64,000 nucleotides of DNA from positions 7,006,001 to 7,070,000 of the forward strand of contig NW_027331831.1 of NCBI RefSeq assembly GCF_033568475.1, read 5' to 3'. This document shows, piece after piece, positions 34,793-48,100 of the stretch (position 1 is its first letter; every line of letters starts with the position of its first letter). The notes beneath the pieces are model-generated. The model searched no databases. It saw only the letters and a list, made by a program, of their open reading frames with translations, and was not told the origin of the DNA. Made by a program: the position numbers and the translations under genes. The DNA is from Henckelia pumila. Taxonomy: Eukaryota > Streptophyta > Magnoliopsida > Lamiales > Gesneriaceae.

Positions 34793-34913
34793 AAGACTCC
34801 ATTTTGTTATATATAGAGGAATGTTCCTTTGCAACCTTAGGGCCCCAGGGCCCAAGACTCCATTTTGTTATATATAGAGGAATGTTCCTTTGCAACCCTA
34901 GGGCCCCAGCTGA
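34793..34913. repeat. Recent 61 bp tandem duplication
   Basis: AAGACTCCATTTTGTTATAT starts at 34793 and again at 34854, and the two copies match almost perfectly through GGGCCCCAG. The near identity implies a recent event. Confidence 0.9.
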
Positions 34914-34974
34914 GCTGACATCATTTTTCATTTTTCTTTCTTTTGTATTTTTTTTAATTTTTTATTAAAAAAAT

Positions 34975-35403
34975 TTGGGCCCAAATTGGACCCAATTTTT
35001 AAAAAATTCCATCGTCTTTATCCCGTCTTCTTCCCTTCTTCAAATCTCCCTTTCGAATCTGTTGCCGCCGAGGGACAGCCGTCTCAGCCGCACCACCCCA
35101 CCCATCACCTCAGCCCATCATCACCTCTGGCACCACCACCACCACCACCTCCACCCCAACCCAATCTTCCACCAGCACTACCGTCCACGGGTACCATCAA
35201 CACCACCACTGAGACCAGCACCACCAATACCACCAACACCACCCGGGAAACCTAACCATGCACCATCACCTCCACCCACTCGTCACCCCGGCCAACCCTC
35301 ACCACAACCGCGGCGCTGCTATCATCGCCATCCCCGACCAACCACCCTACGACTGAGCCGGGACGATCCATTTCTGCCTCACCACCATGTGAGGAAAAAA
35401 TAA
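34975..35403 (+). other. Pro/His-rich open frame, doubtful gene or captured fragment
   Basis: The frame would encode 142 residues, largely Pro and His from CAC/CCA-rich low-complexity DNA. Its GC content is far above the flanks, and the start and end of the GC-rich block are abrupt. No domain is recognised. It may be a captured gene fragment inside a DNA transposon: GCAACC and GGGGCC/GGGGCTC motifs occur in inverted orientation on the two sides (about 34890 and 35585), but the match is weak. I do not call it a gene. Confidence 0.3.
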
Positions 35404-35911
35404 AGAAATCGATTAATGAGTCTGGAGCCATGTATTTACAGGAGTTTTTCAATTGCTTAATTAAATTAAATGGGCTACATAAATTTTATGGGCTAAAAAT
35501 CCAAAAAAAAATAGTAACTTTGGGCTGAAACCCAATAAAAAATAAAAATTCACCTATACTAATAAGTAAAAAAAAAAAACAACCGGGGCTCGAGCGCTCC
35601 GTTCCTGGTTGCAATAATGCATAGTTTGATAAATGTGTTGAAACTGCTAAAAATTATATGAATTTTTTTTTTAAGAATACGTTACAATCTGGAATCAAAG
35701 AATCTGTGAGATAATATGGACCAGGCATCGCCTCATCCCCAAAAATCATATGAATATATTACCAGTACAATAAACTTATTATCAACATTTCAAAATTTAG
35801 TAAAAAAGAAAAAAAAAACAAAAACTCATAATTTTTTAGGCATTTCCAAATACTTAGCACAAGATTAATCATTCGAACCGTTTTTCGAGGCGACAATTGC
35901 AGCAATCGTGA

Positions 35912-38900
35912 ATGGGTCAAAGGCTGATTTTGTCCATCAACAGCTTTTCAATTCTGAAATCAGCTCAATCACACCCAAATTTCGCTTCAACCAAGAGATT
36001 AATGCCTCTCAATACCGCCGCCGCGCCACCGGAGACGGCGTCGAGGAAGCTGCCCATACTTCTTTTTGACGTCATGGACACCATCGTCCGCGACCCTTTC
36101 TACCATGACATTCCCGCCTTCTTCGGGTATTTTTGAACGATTCCTCTGTTCTTCTGTACTTCTCAATGTGATTGATGGGTTCATTGGGTTGGCTAAGAGG
36201 ACGGATGAGTGATATTGAATATTTTGGGGAATGAATCCTTGTTGTGACAATTGACAAGTGGTTTTCAGCTAAAGAATTTCCGCTGTTGTCTTTTTCTTTG
36301 CTCAGTGAATGGAGCAGTATATGCTCCGTGATTTTATTTGGCACTCGTTGATATATATGTGTAATGTCTTCAAACTCGGTTAGGTGGTTTGTTATGTAAG
36401 AACGCCTTCAAAATTTGGCTACTGTTTTGATCATCAATTGAACTGTTCAAAATTCCATGAGTTCAAAATGTGCCACATACAAGTTGTCCTTCTAAGTTCT
36501 AACCTTTCAAGTCATCGTGATCTGCCTGCGTTAATTATGCATATGTCTATCTTCCAACATTTTGGATGACTGAATAAGTGACATTTTTTCGTTATCAAGT
36601 TACTGAACAGGGTTGGCTCTTGATAGGAGCTTGAGAACATCTTGTTTAGTTATGGGCATATAGTCAGGAACAAAGCGCTGAATCCGTATAGTGGCTGAAT
36701 AACAATATAGATTATTTCTTCGTGTGAAGCCACATCATGCTTCAGAGTTCAGACCCATTTTATTGGATATCCAGTGCTGATGTTTTTCTCTTGCATGTTG
36801 AACTGACAGTCACTTAATCTGGTTGCGCCCACCTTTTTTAGCTCTACAATAAAAATTTCTTCACTATCCATTTATAGCTTCTTTACACGTGTGAAAGTCG
36901 CACTAAGTTGTGTCCAAATCTTAATGTGATCATAGTGGATATATCCTATTGACTTTTGGAAATATTTGTTCAGAATGCCTATGAAGGAACTTCTAGAGTG
37001 CAAGCATCCTACTGCCTGGATTGAGTTTGAAAAGGGTCTTATTAATGAGGTACACTTCAAACTGTATGACATTCAATTGTTTGGAATTATTCTATTACCC
37101 ATGCTTGGTTACACTTACTTTATCCATCAAAGCATGCTTTCCTGGAAAAGAGGTTTTCGGAACTTGTAAGTTGTGGTGTTAGATATTTTTATCATTGTCC
37201 GAAGACGTGGAGAAGAAAATAGCTGTGTGTTCACTTGATTAATGTTGTCTGAAGAAAATATTTATCTACTTTACTTGGTTGTGTTGTAGCAGTCATTCCA
37301 ATAGAATTGAGGTTGAGCTCTCCAACCCTTCTTCCTTTGCCTTGTGTCTCCTTTGTGGTTGTGATGAGAAGATTCTCATTTGTAAATTGCATTTTTTGAG
37401 TTAAAACTTGAAAGTCACTTTCCTTGGCTTTGCGTGAGGATACAGTTTAGATATTCACTCTCACAGTTACAAACCCATGACATTCCTGTGTATTTACTAT
37501 CTATTAATTAAATTCATAGTATTTAATTTTCAGATGGAGATGATTCAGATATTTTTTAAAGATGGAAGGCCTGTTGATGTAGAAGGTTAGCAAAATTTTC
37601 CTTTTGATTGAATATGACCTGCTTTTATTTAACATCAATGTATGTAGCTCATATGTAAGAAATTTGGGCTCAAGATTCTTTATTACTTTCTTGCTGGATA
37701 ACACACTTTATTAATCATTCGTTTATACTTTTTTCTCTTATATCTGATCAAAAAAAAATACTTTTCTCTTATAAAGTGATCTGTTCTTTCCAATCTCTGT
37801 TTAAACTTCTAAAGTGAGATTGTTTTTCTTAGCACATTCTTTGATATGCACGAACTGCGCTTGAGTGTTCTGAAATTAGATGTATTGATATGTTCTGTAT
37901 TACTTTTCTAGTGGGTGTCAGTTTGTAACCCCCGTGGCCCCGTCACATACATCTGTCAACTAAAGAAATGGCAAGTATACCGGGCGTTTGGATTCATATT
38001 GACCTTATTGCTGCTGTCTTTGAGAATGAGAGGCTAAGATGCTACAAAGACTAAACTTGCAAATCAGTTGGGAGGTGTAACCGACTAATTTTCGCATGAA
38101 AGAGTCTACTGCCCTTTTTAAACTAACAACTGACCTACTCTTGATAGTTGTGCCCAACAGACTCACTTCGATCCATCTTTCTAAAGGCGGGAGTCCATGA
38201 TCAACTCCCACCACCAGAGAGGAGTGGTTGACCATTCATTATCTAAACCTCTTAATTGCTTCCCAAGAGCTGACTTGAGTGAGAGAGTAACCTAATCTTC
38301 CCAATGAGCGTTGGCCAGAAAAGTTTTATGTATCTAAATATTGATGCAAACATGAATTAACAGATTTTTCTTTATCTTAAACTATCAGATGGTGTTATCA
38401 ATATTTTGAAGTATTTTTTGTTTATCTATGTTTTGTTTATTTAGGATTGGTTTGGATTAGGTTGTTTGGTTTCCTAGTTAAATTTGAATTTTTGATTAGA
38501 TTATATTTTTGTTCTCTATCTATAGACTATCCATCATTAGCATTGGTATAAAACATTTCGAGTTTCATAAAAATGGATATTGAGAGTTTTCTTAATTCCT
38601 GTTGTCCTTCTGTATTTGCATTACATCAACTGGTATCATAAAAATGGATATTGAGAGTTTTCTTAAAGGCTATCACTAACCTCTGTATAGTAAACCGTTT
38701 TGAGTTTAATAAAAATTGATACTTGATACTTTTTTCAATACCTAGTGTCTTTCTGTGTTTGCATTGCATCAATGCTGACCTCCCTGTCTTCCGTAATCAG
38801 TTTTGAGCTTGGTCTTTGAGGATGGAGTGGAAAACCTCGAAATAACTCTCTAAAACTAGTGTTCTAAAAAGTGCGGATTAAGCGCGAAGCGTGAAGAAAA

Positions 38901-41900
38901 AACTTCGATTTTGATAAAAGCAATGTTGTAAATGGCGGGGAGCGGTGGCGGGGCGGTCAGTGACCGCCTACCGCCTCGGCCCTAGGCAATTTAATTTTTT
39001 TACCAATTTTTTTATAGGTAAATATATATAAACATGAAATATAATTACAAATAGTTATAATTTTTTGTTAAACATATGTAATTAAATATATTTTTGCATA
39101 AAAAACCTTCATACAATATAATACAATTTAGACAAGGTGCAAATAAATATAGTAATGCAAACTAACAAGATAATAATTCATAAAAAATTGTAGTAAATGG
39201 CAGCTGGAGGCGGCGGTGGCTAGCGGATGTGGGTGGTTTGAGGGTGGTGGCTGATGGTGGAGCATTTTTGAAACAAAAAATGAAAAGCTAAAGAAAGTGG
39301 AATGCATTTTTATAATTAGGGTTTTTTAAATTCCTTGAGTTTGACTGACCACCTGCCCGACCGCCGCACCCGCCTCACCCGCCCGCTCGACCGCTGCGCT
39401 CGCCTCACCCGCCTGCTCACTTGCCTCGCCCGCCTACTAGCCTTGGACCGCCTAAAGAGACCGTCTGATGCAAAGGCAGTGCGGTCGAGGGCCGCCTGTG
39501 CCTAGGCGGCCGCCTCTACCATCGTTTAGAACACTAGATAAAAGCGCAAAAAAGCGGTCAACCTAAGGTTACCAAATTAAGCGCAATTCTAAAAAGCGCG
39601 GATTAAGCGCGAAGTGTGAAGAAAAAACTTTGATTTAATTTTTAGGACAAATTTAAAGTTAATTTATTTTTACATATATATAAAGATTAACATTTTTCTT
39701 TTAAAATTTTAATATTAAATATTTGGTAATATAAAATTTTTAAACAAAAAATCATAAAGACTCCAAAATAATTTTTAATGGTTACTCCTAATGGTATATT
39801 TTTTAAAAAGATTTATACATTTATTCTTAAATTTTGTACTTGATTAAGTTTGTAAAACTTCAAACTTGATTTTGACGATTCGTTTTTCCTTGCTAAAAAT
39901 TAATTGATTATTTTAAAATTGATTTGACCAAAAAAAATGCAAGTTTATGGAATAAGGTAAATAATATGGCAAATATTAAAGGAACCTGAGGGTTATAGAA
40001 GTCCAAAAGTGCTGTAATCTTTCTTCATCTCATCTTTTCCCTGTAGGAAAGAATCCACTAAGTGATATTGATCTACAGGAGTGTCTGAAAACTTTAGCAC
40101 CCATGATATTACTATACTCAATTACTCGTTACAACTTATGAATAGAGGCCATCACTATACTCGAATTATTCTTCCTTTTCTCAACTCTGAAATCTTTCAG
40201 CTACTTATAGGTGTGGATCTGAGTTGTCTTTCAACATTCAAAATCCATTTGGAATTCTCTAAAAGATAAGGAAAACTCTTAAGGTGGCTGCATAGTATCG
40301 CTTGTACTATTCCAGCTACGGTGACTGTTGCTGCATAGCTGTGTTCTAAAAAACGCGACAAAGCGTCAATCAAGCGTGATGAAAAAGTTTTGCTTTGGGA
40401 AAAAGCGAGAAAAAAGCGCAAAAAAGCGTGAAAAAGGGCCATTTTTAAAAAATTAAAATTTTGTGTTGATTTTTTTTAAAATATACATTTTAACATTTAA
40501 ATTTTTTTTAAATAAAATTTTTTTTCAGTAATTTTAAACACAAAAAAGCTAAACTCATTGAAACAAATTGTCACGAACCCTTTTTTCTTTGCGACTAAGG
40601 GATGACGATCCCAACAATGATCGACAAAAGATTTTTTCCACACAATTTATGATTTTGAGGCTCATGCATTTGATAACTTGAAAATTTATGCATTTATTCT
40701 TAAAAATTTTAAGTTATGTATTATTTAATCTATCAATTACTTAATATAATCCAAATTATAGTAAAAACTAAAAATGTTTTTTCACGCTTAATTGCATGCT
40801 AAGCCTGTTAAAGTTGTAAAATTTTAAGCTTGATCGTTAAGCATCATCACACTTGTACCTTTTCGAACCTTACTATTCCAGCTACAGTGACTGTACCTTT
40901 CTCAGATTTTAACACTTTTGTTTGCCTTTTAGCACACTTTGTACACGATTTCATAATTTATCGAACTTGTGAATTTTACTTTAGATCTTGCTCAATAAAT
41001 CACCTATGAGAGATTCCTTTGCCTGGTATCCATATCATCGAGCAGAGAGAGGTAGTGTCTTTTACTGTTTAATCCTCTCCTTACTGCTTCAACTGTCTCA
41101 TCCGAGTTCTCTTTGCTGGAATTCCATAGTCGAAGCACTTAGTTTCATGAAACACTTCAAACAATATTTTTAACATAGTCTGGACCTTTTGCTGATTTGT
41201 GTTTGCTGTCCAAGTATTTTTTGTGTAGAGTCTTTGCTGGAATGTTTGAAGCATATCATCTTGACCGAATTTCTTGCAGATAATTCTTATGCATCAGCTA
41301 ACCATCTTCACAATTTCCTTGCTGATTTATTCTGAATACTTCCAAGTTGATTTTCAGTCTTCTTCTCAAATATGGAAAGCGTAAATGTTGTTTTTCCAGG
41401 AGATTTAACGTTTTCTAAGCCATAGGTGTTTGCCTAAGCACATATTGTTTATGCCATATTATTTTTCTTCTTTTGGCAGTATTATGGACATAATTGCTTG
41501 CTTGTAGGCCTCAAAAGCTGTATGAGACAAGGGTATTCCTATATTGAAGGAGTTGAAGTATTACTTGACGATCTCAAGAAAAATGGATTTGAAATGCACG
41601 CTTTCACTAATTATCCCGTGTGGTATGTTTAAATACCAAAACTCTTGTAAAAAATTGCTGAAGCAATGTGACTTTTAGTTTTGTTTTCTGTTTTTTCTAT
41701 CGCAGGTATGAAATTATTGAGGAAAAGCTCAAGCTCTCAAATTACTTGTCCTGGACATTCTGTTCATGTAAAATAGGTGGCTTTTGAATTGATCTTTTAA
41801 ATTTTGGTCACATTTATATTCTTGCAGTGTGAATGTCGAGAAGGTTGGCTGGTTGAAAATTCAATTTGATATTCACGGATAATGCTCCCCCTGCTGCAAA

Positions 41901-43123
41901 TGAGTGGTTCTTTTAGGAAACTAAACATTTTATACCTAATATGGATTAAATCATTTTTCTCTCTGAACACACAATACTTATGATTGAAATTTGTCATCTA
42001 AGATAAGTAACAATGTAATCTGTTACTTCAAATTACTGTTTATTATTGTTTTGCGAATGTAAGTTTCATGGTGCAAGCCTCTTGGTTTTGCAGATATTGT
42101 ATGTGTTGTCTCGAATGTGATGCATGGTGATACACACATACATATTTGCTGTTTATTGCTATGGAGTGTTCTATATATACAATACAGGAACACCAGCAGA
42201 AGCTCCCAGTTCATCTTTCATTCTGTTTTCCTTTTGTTTTTCAATGTTTCAGCATAGTACCAAATGATTTGGTCGTGAATTTGGTGGCTGTAGGAAAAAG
42301 GAAGCCTGATCCTGATTTTTACAAGGATGTTTCAAAGTACTTAAAAGTTGACCCAACCTCTTGTATCTTTATCGATGACAGGTGCTGTTTTCATTTTTTT
42401 AATTTGTTTATAAAATACAATGGTTTTTATTAATTTTTCATTTTGTAATTTTACTACCAGAAAAAATTTGTGAGTAGATGAAAAATTTCAATAAAACTGA
42501 ATAGGATTCCATCATTATGGGAAATTTCACCCTAGCCTTTAGGAATTACCCTGAGGTGAATCCGAAGGTGGACATTTATCCTTATGTGTGGGGTCCACTA
42601 AAAAAATTGTGACAACCACATGTATAGAAAATATCAACATTTAGATGTATTCTTAGGGCATTACCCCAAGGGCAGGATCTCACTTCCCCATCATTATTTA
42701 TTAAAATTATGAAGAGATGCCAAGAAGTCAATGCAATGAATTGGGGAGAGTTCATGCAAATATGTAATTTAGGCTGCCGCAAGTAGATGGCTCTCATCTT
42801 TTCTAAAGTCGTTCAGAAGTTTGTTCTTCGTCAACATGGTGCAGGTTGTGAAGTGAATACATTTTAGTTCCAAAATTTGCATTATATTGTGATTAAGTGG
42901 ACCTTATGTCTCCAATATTTTTCAGAACTAGCAATCTTTTCCAAGACATTATTGCTTTTGCTTTTGTTCACTGGTGGTTATCACTTATCAATGACGTCTC
43001 TAGTTTAACCACTCCAGATTAAGAAATGTTGAAGCGGCACTTGATGTTGGCTTCATGGGTATTCAGTTCAAGAATGTGGAATCGCTGCGCAAGGAACTCA
43101 CTCACTTGGGCATTCAAATCTAG
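35912..43123 (+). CDS. CPFHY1: Flavin mononucleotide hydrolase 1-like, HAD superfamily, probably chloroplastic
   Basis: Predicted exons are 35912-36126, 36974-37049, 37534-37585, 41508-41622, 41706-41776, 42294-42381 and 43018-43123, giving 240 residues with consistent phases and GT-AG introns. The N-terminal 45 residues are Ser/Ala/basic-rich, like a plastid transit peptide. HAD motifs: I is LLFDVMDTIVRD (nucleophile Asp53), II AFTNYP, III the Lys of GKRKPDPDF, IV CIFIDDR. The sequence closely follows Arabidopsis cpFHy1 as I recall it (PMKELLECKHP, SYLSWTFCSC-like), which dephosphorylates FMN to riboflavin. Motif I has Met55 where most HAD phosphatases have the second Asp; I believe the orthologues share this. 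The third intron is 3.9 kb because of hAT-like insertions. Confidence 0.9.
38858..39900. mobile_element. hAT-like non-autonomous element in FMN hydrolase intron 3, interrupted by another
   Basis: It starts near GTGTTCTAAAAAGTGCGGATT and repeats that block at about 39590 (ATTCTAAAAAGCGCGGATTAA), suggesting an internal duplication or two copies. The right end is diffuse. It is split by the element at 38922-39537. The same family recurs at 40329-40871. Confidence 0.55.
38922..39537. mobile_element. hAT-type non-autonomous element, 616 bp, nested
   Basis: A perfect 8 bp target duplication ATAAAAGC is at 38914-38921 and 39538-39545, diagnostic of hAT. The inverted ends read (A)ATGTTGTAAATGGCGG and (complement) TAGTGTTCTAAACGATGG, with GC-rich CGCC/GGCGG subterminal repeats inside. 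Confidence 0.85.
40329..40871. mobile_element. Second 'GTTCTAAAAA(A)GCG' hAT-like element, flanked by 23 bp direct repeats
   Basis: It starts GTGTTCTAAAAAACGCGAC, and its right end (complement AAGGTTCGAAAAGGTACAAG) is a decayed inverted match. The sequence ACTATTCCAGCTAC(G/A)GTGACTGT occurs at 40306-40328 and 40872-40894. The interior is AT-rich and codes for nothing. Confidence 0.6.
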
Positions 43124-43738
43124 ACGAACAAATGGACCGATTGGACTATAGTTCAACTTCCTCTAAGTTTACAAGTTTTTTGTCAGGCTTTAATGGTGTG
43201 GTCTCTCCTTTCAGTAAGAACACCAAAAATTTTAAATTTGGAGCCTTGGCCGAGACCAACTTTTGTTATAGATTCTTCGTTTGACTGTGGTGTGTATACA
43301 GGTTTTACATGTCGGAGGAGAGTAAGCATTTGGAAGTTGGAAGTGACGCAATGCATCCACGGTCGAATGTTCCATTAGTTTGTGATGCATGGACTCACTA
43401 TGACTTCCACAATATTTTCTTTAACCGCGCAGTGATTTTGAAAGTTTGATGGTATGTGAAATGCCATGGCAGATCAACTTTTGATGTATACTTGTGAAGT
43501 TACATTACATTTTTAGGCGTGTCTTGTGTGGTGGATTAAACAAGATGATAGATATACTTTATTGAAAGTGCAAGTGTTTTAATATTTTTGAAAGAGTTTG
43601 AATTTTTATAACCGATTTATTAGTATTTTATTATTTCAAACACAATTTTTGGTAAAGGTATACTTTTAATTTTAATATTATATTTTACTACTGAAACGTT
43701 TTTTTTTTTACATGAAATCTTGTAATATTTATTGATAG
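43124..43738. other. 3' UTR side of the FMN hydrolase gene and intergenic DNA
   Basis: No further gene is seen. The 3' UTR probably extends to about 43550; no polyadenylation site can be fixed. Confidence 0.5.
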
Positions 43739-44215
43739 CAATTATTGTCTCTCATTACAAGATTAACCAGCCAAGATGAAAACTCCCGGGCACCCACAAA
43801 AAAAGTGCAGGGGATCTAAAAACAAATTTTGAGAATGAGCCACTTCATTGGTCGTTCTCACGGCATGAAATATTGAAATAATACTCAAAAAAGACATTAA
43901 CTCCTTTATTTTTGACGCACATAATCCAACATAGCTCAGATCACTCGTAAGTTTCGTGATTGCTTGCACCGCCAAAAATGAATCAAAAAATACAAGGATT
44001 TGTTGAAGATCATTATCTGGATGACTCCAAGTCCTTCGCGAATAGCAAATAATTCACCCATCACCACTGTTTGGTTTTGTGAGTTACCGCCCAAATGCTG
44101 CCAACAACCTACCTTCGTGATTGCGAATTACATCCCCTACACAGCATCGATTCGCCTCCTCATGGAAGCTGGCATCAACGTCAATTTTGATGCTTTTAGT
44201 CTCTAAACCTTCAAA
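43739..44215 (-). pseudogene. RNase H-like (RVT_3 type) pseudogene
   Basis: Minus-strand translation from about 44195 gives KIDVDASFHEEANRCCVGDV and IRNHEGRLLAAFG, a clear start of the plant RNase H-like domain found in LINEs and in host relatives, with the first Asp of the active site. Further on, ELFAIREGLGVIQ appears in another frame and then AVQAITKL, with a likely shift near 44085-44110 and in-frame stops at several points. No endonuclease or reverse transcriptase is next to it, so it is a fragment of a LINE or of a domesticated RNase H-like gene. Confidence 0.65.
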
Positions 44216-45127
44216 ATCATTACACAATGAGTGCCCACAACTATACGGTTAAAGAACTAGGACTAATGTTGCACTTTGTTAAGTTTAGAGACTAAATATA
44301 TTACATTGAAGTACAAGAGACTTGTATTTAAACAAAAATTTACAGCAAGTGTAAAAAAATCCAATTTAACTGTCATCTTGAAATTTTTATGAATATGAAT
44401 AATGAATGACTTGTTAAAATTTTAATTATCTCAAGAAAAATTTATTGTTAAGAATTCAATTATTCAAGAGTCAAGTAATCAAATTATTTGCACAATTTTT
44501 TTTAATTTTCATAATTAATAAAAATTTTGGGAATGGATTTTGAAATTTTAAATAAAATTGGAAGTTTCTTGGTGTATTCACTAGATTTTTCAGTAATTTT
44601 TTTAAATCATTATTTACATTTAATATATCGATAAAATATTTTTATTTTACACCAAATTGAAGATTTTCAAGCAACACAAAAAAGAAAGGTTTCTGGCAAT
44701 CGATGTTGGTAAAATAAAAAAAATTAAAAGAATCACAGCATAAGCATCAAGTTTTTGGCTACCGACTAATCTATACATGAACCATATAGTGAACTTCTGG
44801 TTCAAAGAATGAAGTATAAACATCAAGTTTTTGGCTATCAAACTGCCCTACCGATCAACTATATATTTAACCACACAAATTACACCTCTTTTCACTATCA
44901 AACTATCCTACAAATCAAATAAATTGTACAACAAAAAAAATGAGAACATAACATAATGGAATGATGGGAGGAATCCAATTGTGTGGATAAAAATAAATTT
45001 TCCAATGATCCTTCGACAATATTCCGTTACTTCAATGCATGGCTCCTGCATTGCTTTAGCAGCAGAAATAAATATCTCAGGCTTCAATGGGCGATTCATT
45101 CCTCCGGTAATGTGTAAGTTGTCTAAT
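44216..45127. other. AT-rich intergenic DNA
   Basis: No gene is supported. The right end probably holds the 3' UTR of the minus-strand gene that ends at 45128. The phrase CATCAAGTTTTTGGCTA occurs twice (about 44745 and 44820), a small tandem duplication. Confidence 0.5.
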
Positions 45128-48100
45128 TCATGCAAACTCGTGACATTGCACCGTGGAAGGTGGCTCCTTCTTAGCCAAAGCATCGATCATTGAACAAGCC
45201 GCTACTAATTTATCCCTCAATAATACATTATATTCGTACAAACTTACAAGATTTTTCTGAAGATCCATGATATTGATTTCATTAGGACCCTTCACTTCTG
45301 CAAGAGATAAACATGGCTGAGCTCTCAATTTTTTTTCTGAAAAAGATGGGACACTCGTTTTGTTTCTTCCATCTACCTCACCAAAGATAAGTAGTCACTA
45401 TATATAGATTAGAGCAACTGGTTTTGGAATCACATCCCAATAAAAGTATTCTCACTTCATAAACAATTTATGAGAAATAAATGAAGAGTGTTATACCAGT
45501 TTCTGATTCTACGACTTACCGAACTGAGGAACTGCTGGAAGATAGCTAGGTCCATCTTTTCTAGGTTCTAAACTTCCAGGGTGGAGACCATCCTGAACGT
45601 AGAGATCACAAAAATATAAGCAAAATCTCACCTGGCAAATATCAACAATCAGCAAAGTCTAATTGGCTTTCTGTCACAAAAAAAAAAGTTTAATCTAAAG
45701 AAAAAAAATAGGAAAGACAAAATCTACTCATACAATATCTAACCAAACTACGCTCTCAAATGACAAACATGAGGACTACTCACTGGGTCTTCTTCAGAGA
45801 ACGACGATCTGTCTTTCATGTGTAACTCAGCTTCAGTAGAACAAGATTTGACATCTACAGTACCGAGATGCTCTGGCACAGATTTCTACAGTGAATCCAA
45901 TAAAAAAAAGACTAAGATCTGGGTACATTAATGATTAGCAGGGTGAGAGTATTCAACGACGTGTAAGTGTGCCGACCTTCTCTGAGGGCAAGCTGGTCTT
46001 ATTGCTAAACTTGACCGTATCCGCTCTGTTTGACAGTTTCCGTTTATGCGATGAGCCAATCCGATGAAATGGTTTCATCATTATGCCAGTGCAGGATGTC
46101 TCATTTGTTTCACTTCCGTAGTTGTTCAATGAGCTGGATGTCCATGTGTACCTCACATACTTTCTCAACTATATAAAAATCATCAAACATTTAATAAACA
46201 AATACAAAGTAGAGCGAATGCAACACTACAAATTTGATTTCTATATTGTTTCTTAGAGGTGTAAACGCTTACTTTCTCCCAGCGTTCTTGCGCTTTTCGA
46301 CGGTTTCTAATATTCCTCATTACACTATCCTCATTGCGAAGCCTCTTGATTCTGTATTCAAACTAAGAAATGGAAAAAACTACGTTATTAAAAATAACTA
46401 GAAAATTAATTTCTATTTTATGGTATTTCAACTCATGGATGGACTCGTACGACCAAGTAGGAGAATCTAAATCGGGTTCACAAATCCTGCAGAACCTCGT
46501 ACAGGTGCTGACACTATTAAGAGTTTCTAATGAATACTAGTCTGATACAATTAAGATTTTCTAATGAATACTAGTCCATGAAGAAAGTTTGTAATTTAAA
46601 TTGAGTCCTTTCACACAGGAAACAAGCTTAATATATTTTTTTTGTTTTTGAAGAAGCGAGTTTAATTTACTACTAGCACCTCTATGCACGCTTACACATG
46701 CATACATATTAATTTTTTTTGTTTTAAATTATTTTTGTGTATCATAGATTATATTAAAATTAAAAACTTTAAAAATGTTTTTTGATTAATAATTTTTTTA
46801 TTTTATTTTATGGTGATATAATTATTTTAAAATTAAGAAATATAGATAAAATATAATTTATTAGGATATGATAGTTTTAGATAAGATAGATATTCTAAAA
46901 TAGATTTTTATGATATTTTTATTAAATAAAAATTTAAATATTGTGTTTTTGTAATTTGAGAAGTTTATCAAACAATACAAAATACACCAAAGTTGGTTAT
47001 TCTAATCCCCTCAACTTTACTAATATAGCATAGAATAGTACAGATGATAGAAATGAAAATTTGGATCAAACATGTGAATATGGGACTGACATCCAAAACC
47101 GTGTTCCTAAGCATGACAAATGAAATAGCACACATTGATTTGAAGTAATACATACTTGCACCAAGAAGTAGTAAAAAATACCGATGCTTATGCAATAAAG
47201 GCCACCCAGATCAGCAAGGAAGCTCACTGCATTTGTGGAAAACCAGAGTTATATCAAATTACTATACTAGGAACATTCAATTCCAAACAATTAAGAAAGC
47301 ATCAAATTTACAACGAGGAAATGCTCCTACCAAGGCTTGGCTCACACGTTCAATAAAGAAAACAAAAGCCTATCAACTTCCTACTGCAGTACTGCCATCT
47401 AGGGGTGGCATCATAAACCAAACACCAAAACCAATCCAAACCTGAAAAGAAAAGGCCGAACCCGATGGTTTTCAACGTTGCAATTTTGTTTCAAACTGAC
47501 ATAAAAGTGCGGTTTGAGATTTCTATCCTGCGGTTTAAACTTTAAACCGAAAACGAAATATACGGCAATGCATAACCCTAAACCACAAGAGAACAAACTA
47601 TGCCCTACAAATACTCCCCAAACCTTGGATCAGTAGCTTAAAAATTCGGCAACATTTACATGTCTATGCAATGACAACTTCAAAGATAAAGAAATGAAAT
47701 TATAATACATGAAGAAAATCTGACGTGGAAATATCCTATACAGAACATCAACTCAGAGACATTCATGGAATAATAGTTACAGCTATACAATTAAAAAAAA
47801 CATATAATTGATGTATTTCCAACGGGTTCAATTAATGATGCAAGTATCACTGACATTTTCAACATATAGAACATAACTAATATTTAAACACCAGGATAGC
47901 GCACAGGAGGAAAGTAGCCCAGTCGAGGAAGAACATATGTAACACAGACCCAATATTCATAACAATTACCAAAGCATGTATAGCTCACCAGGTCCTAATA
48001 TATTTTGATTGTCAATCTCAATGATATATGAAGAGAGAAAGTTGATAGACAAGGTAGTGTTGATGAGTCCATCACTGGAATTCTCAAGAGATGCTTGGAG

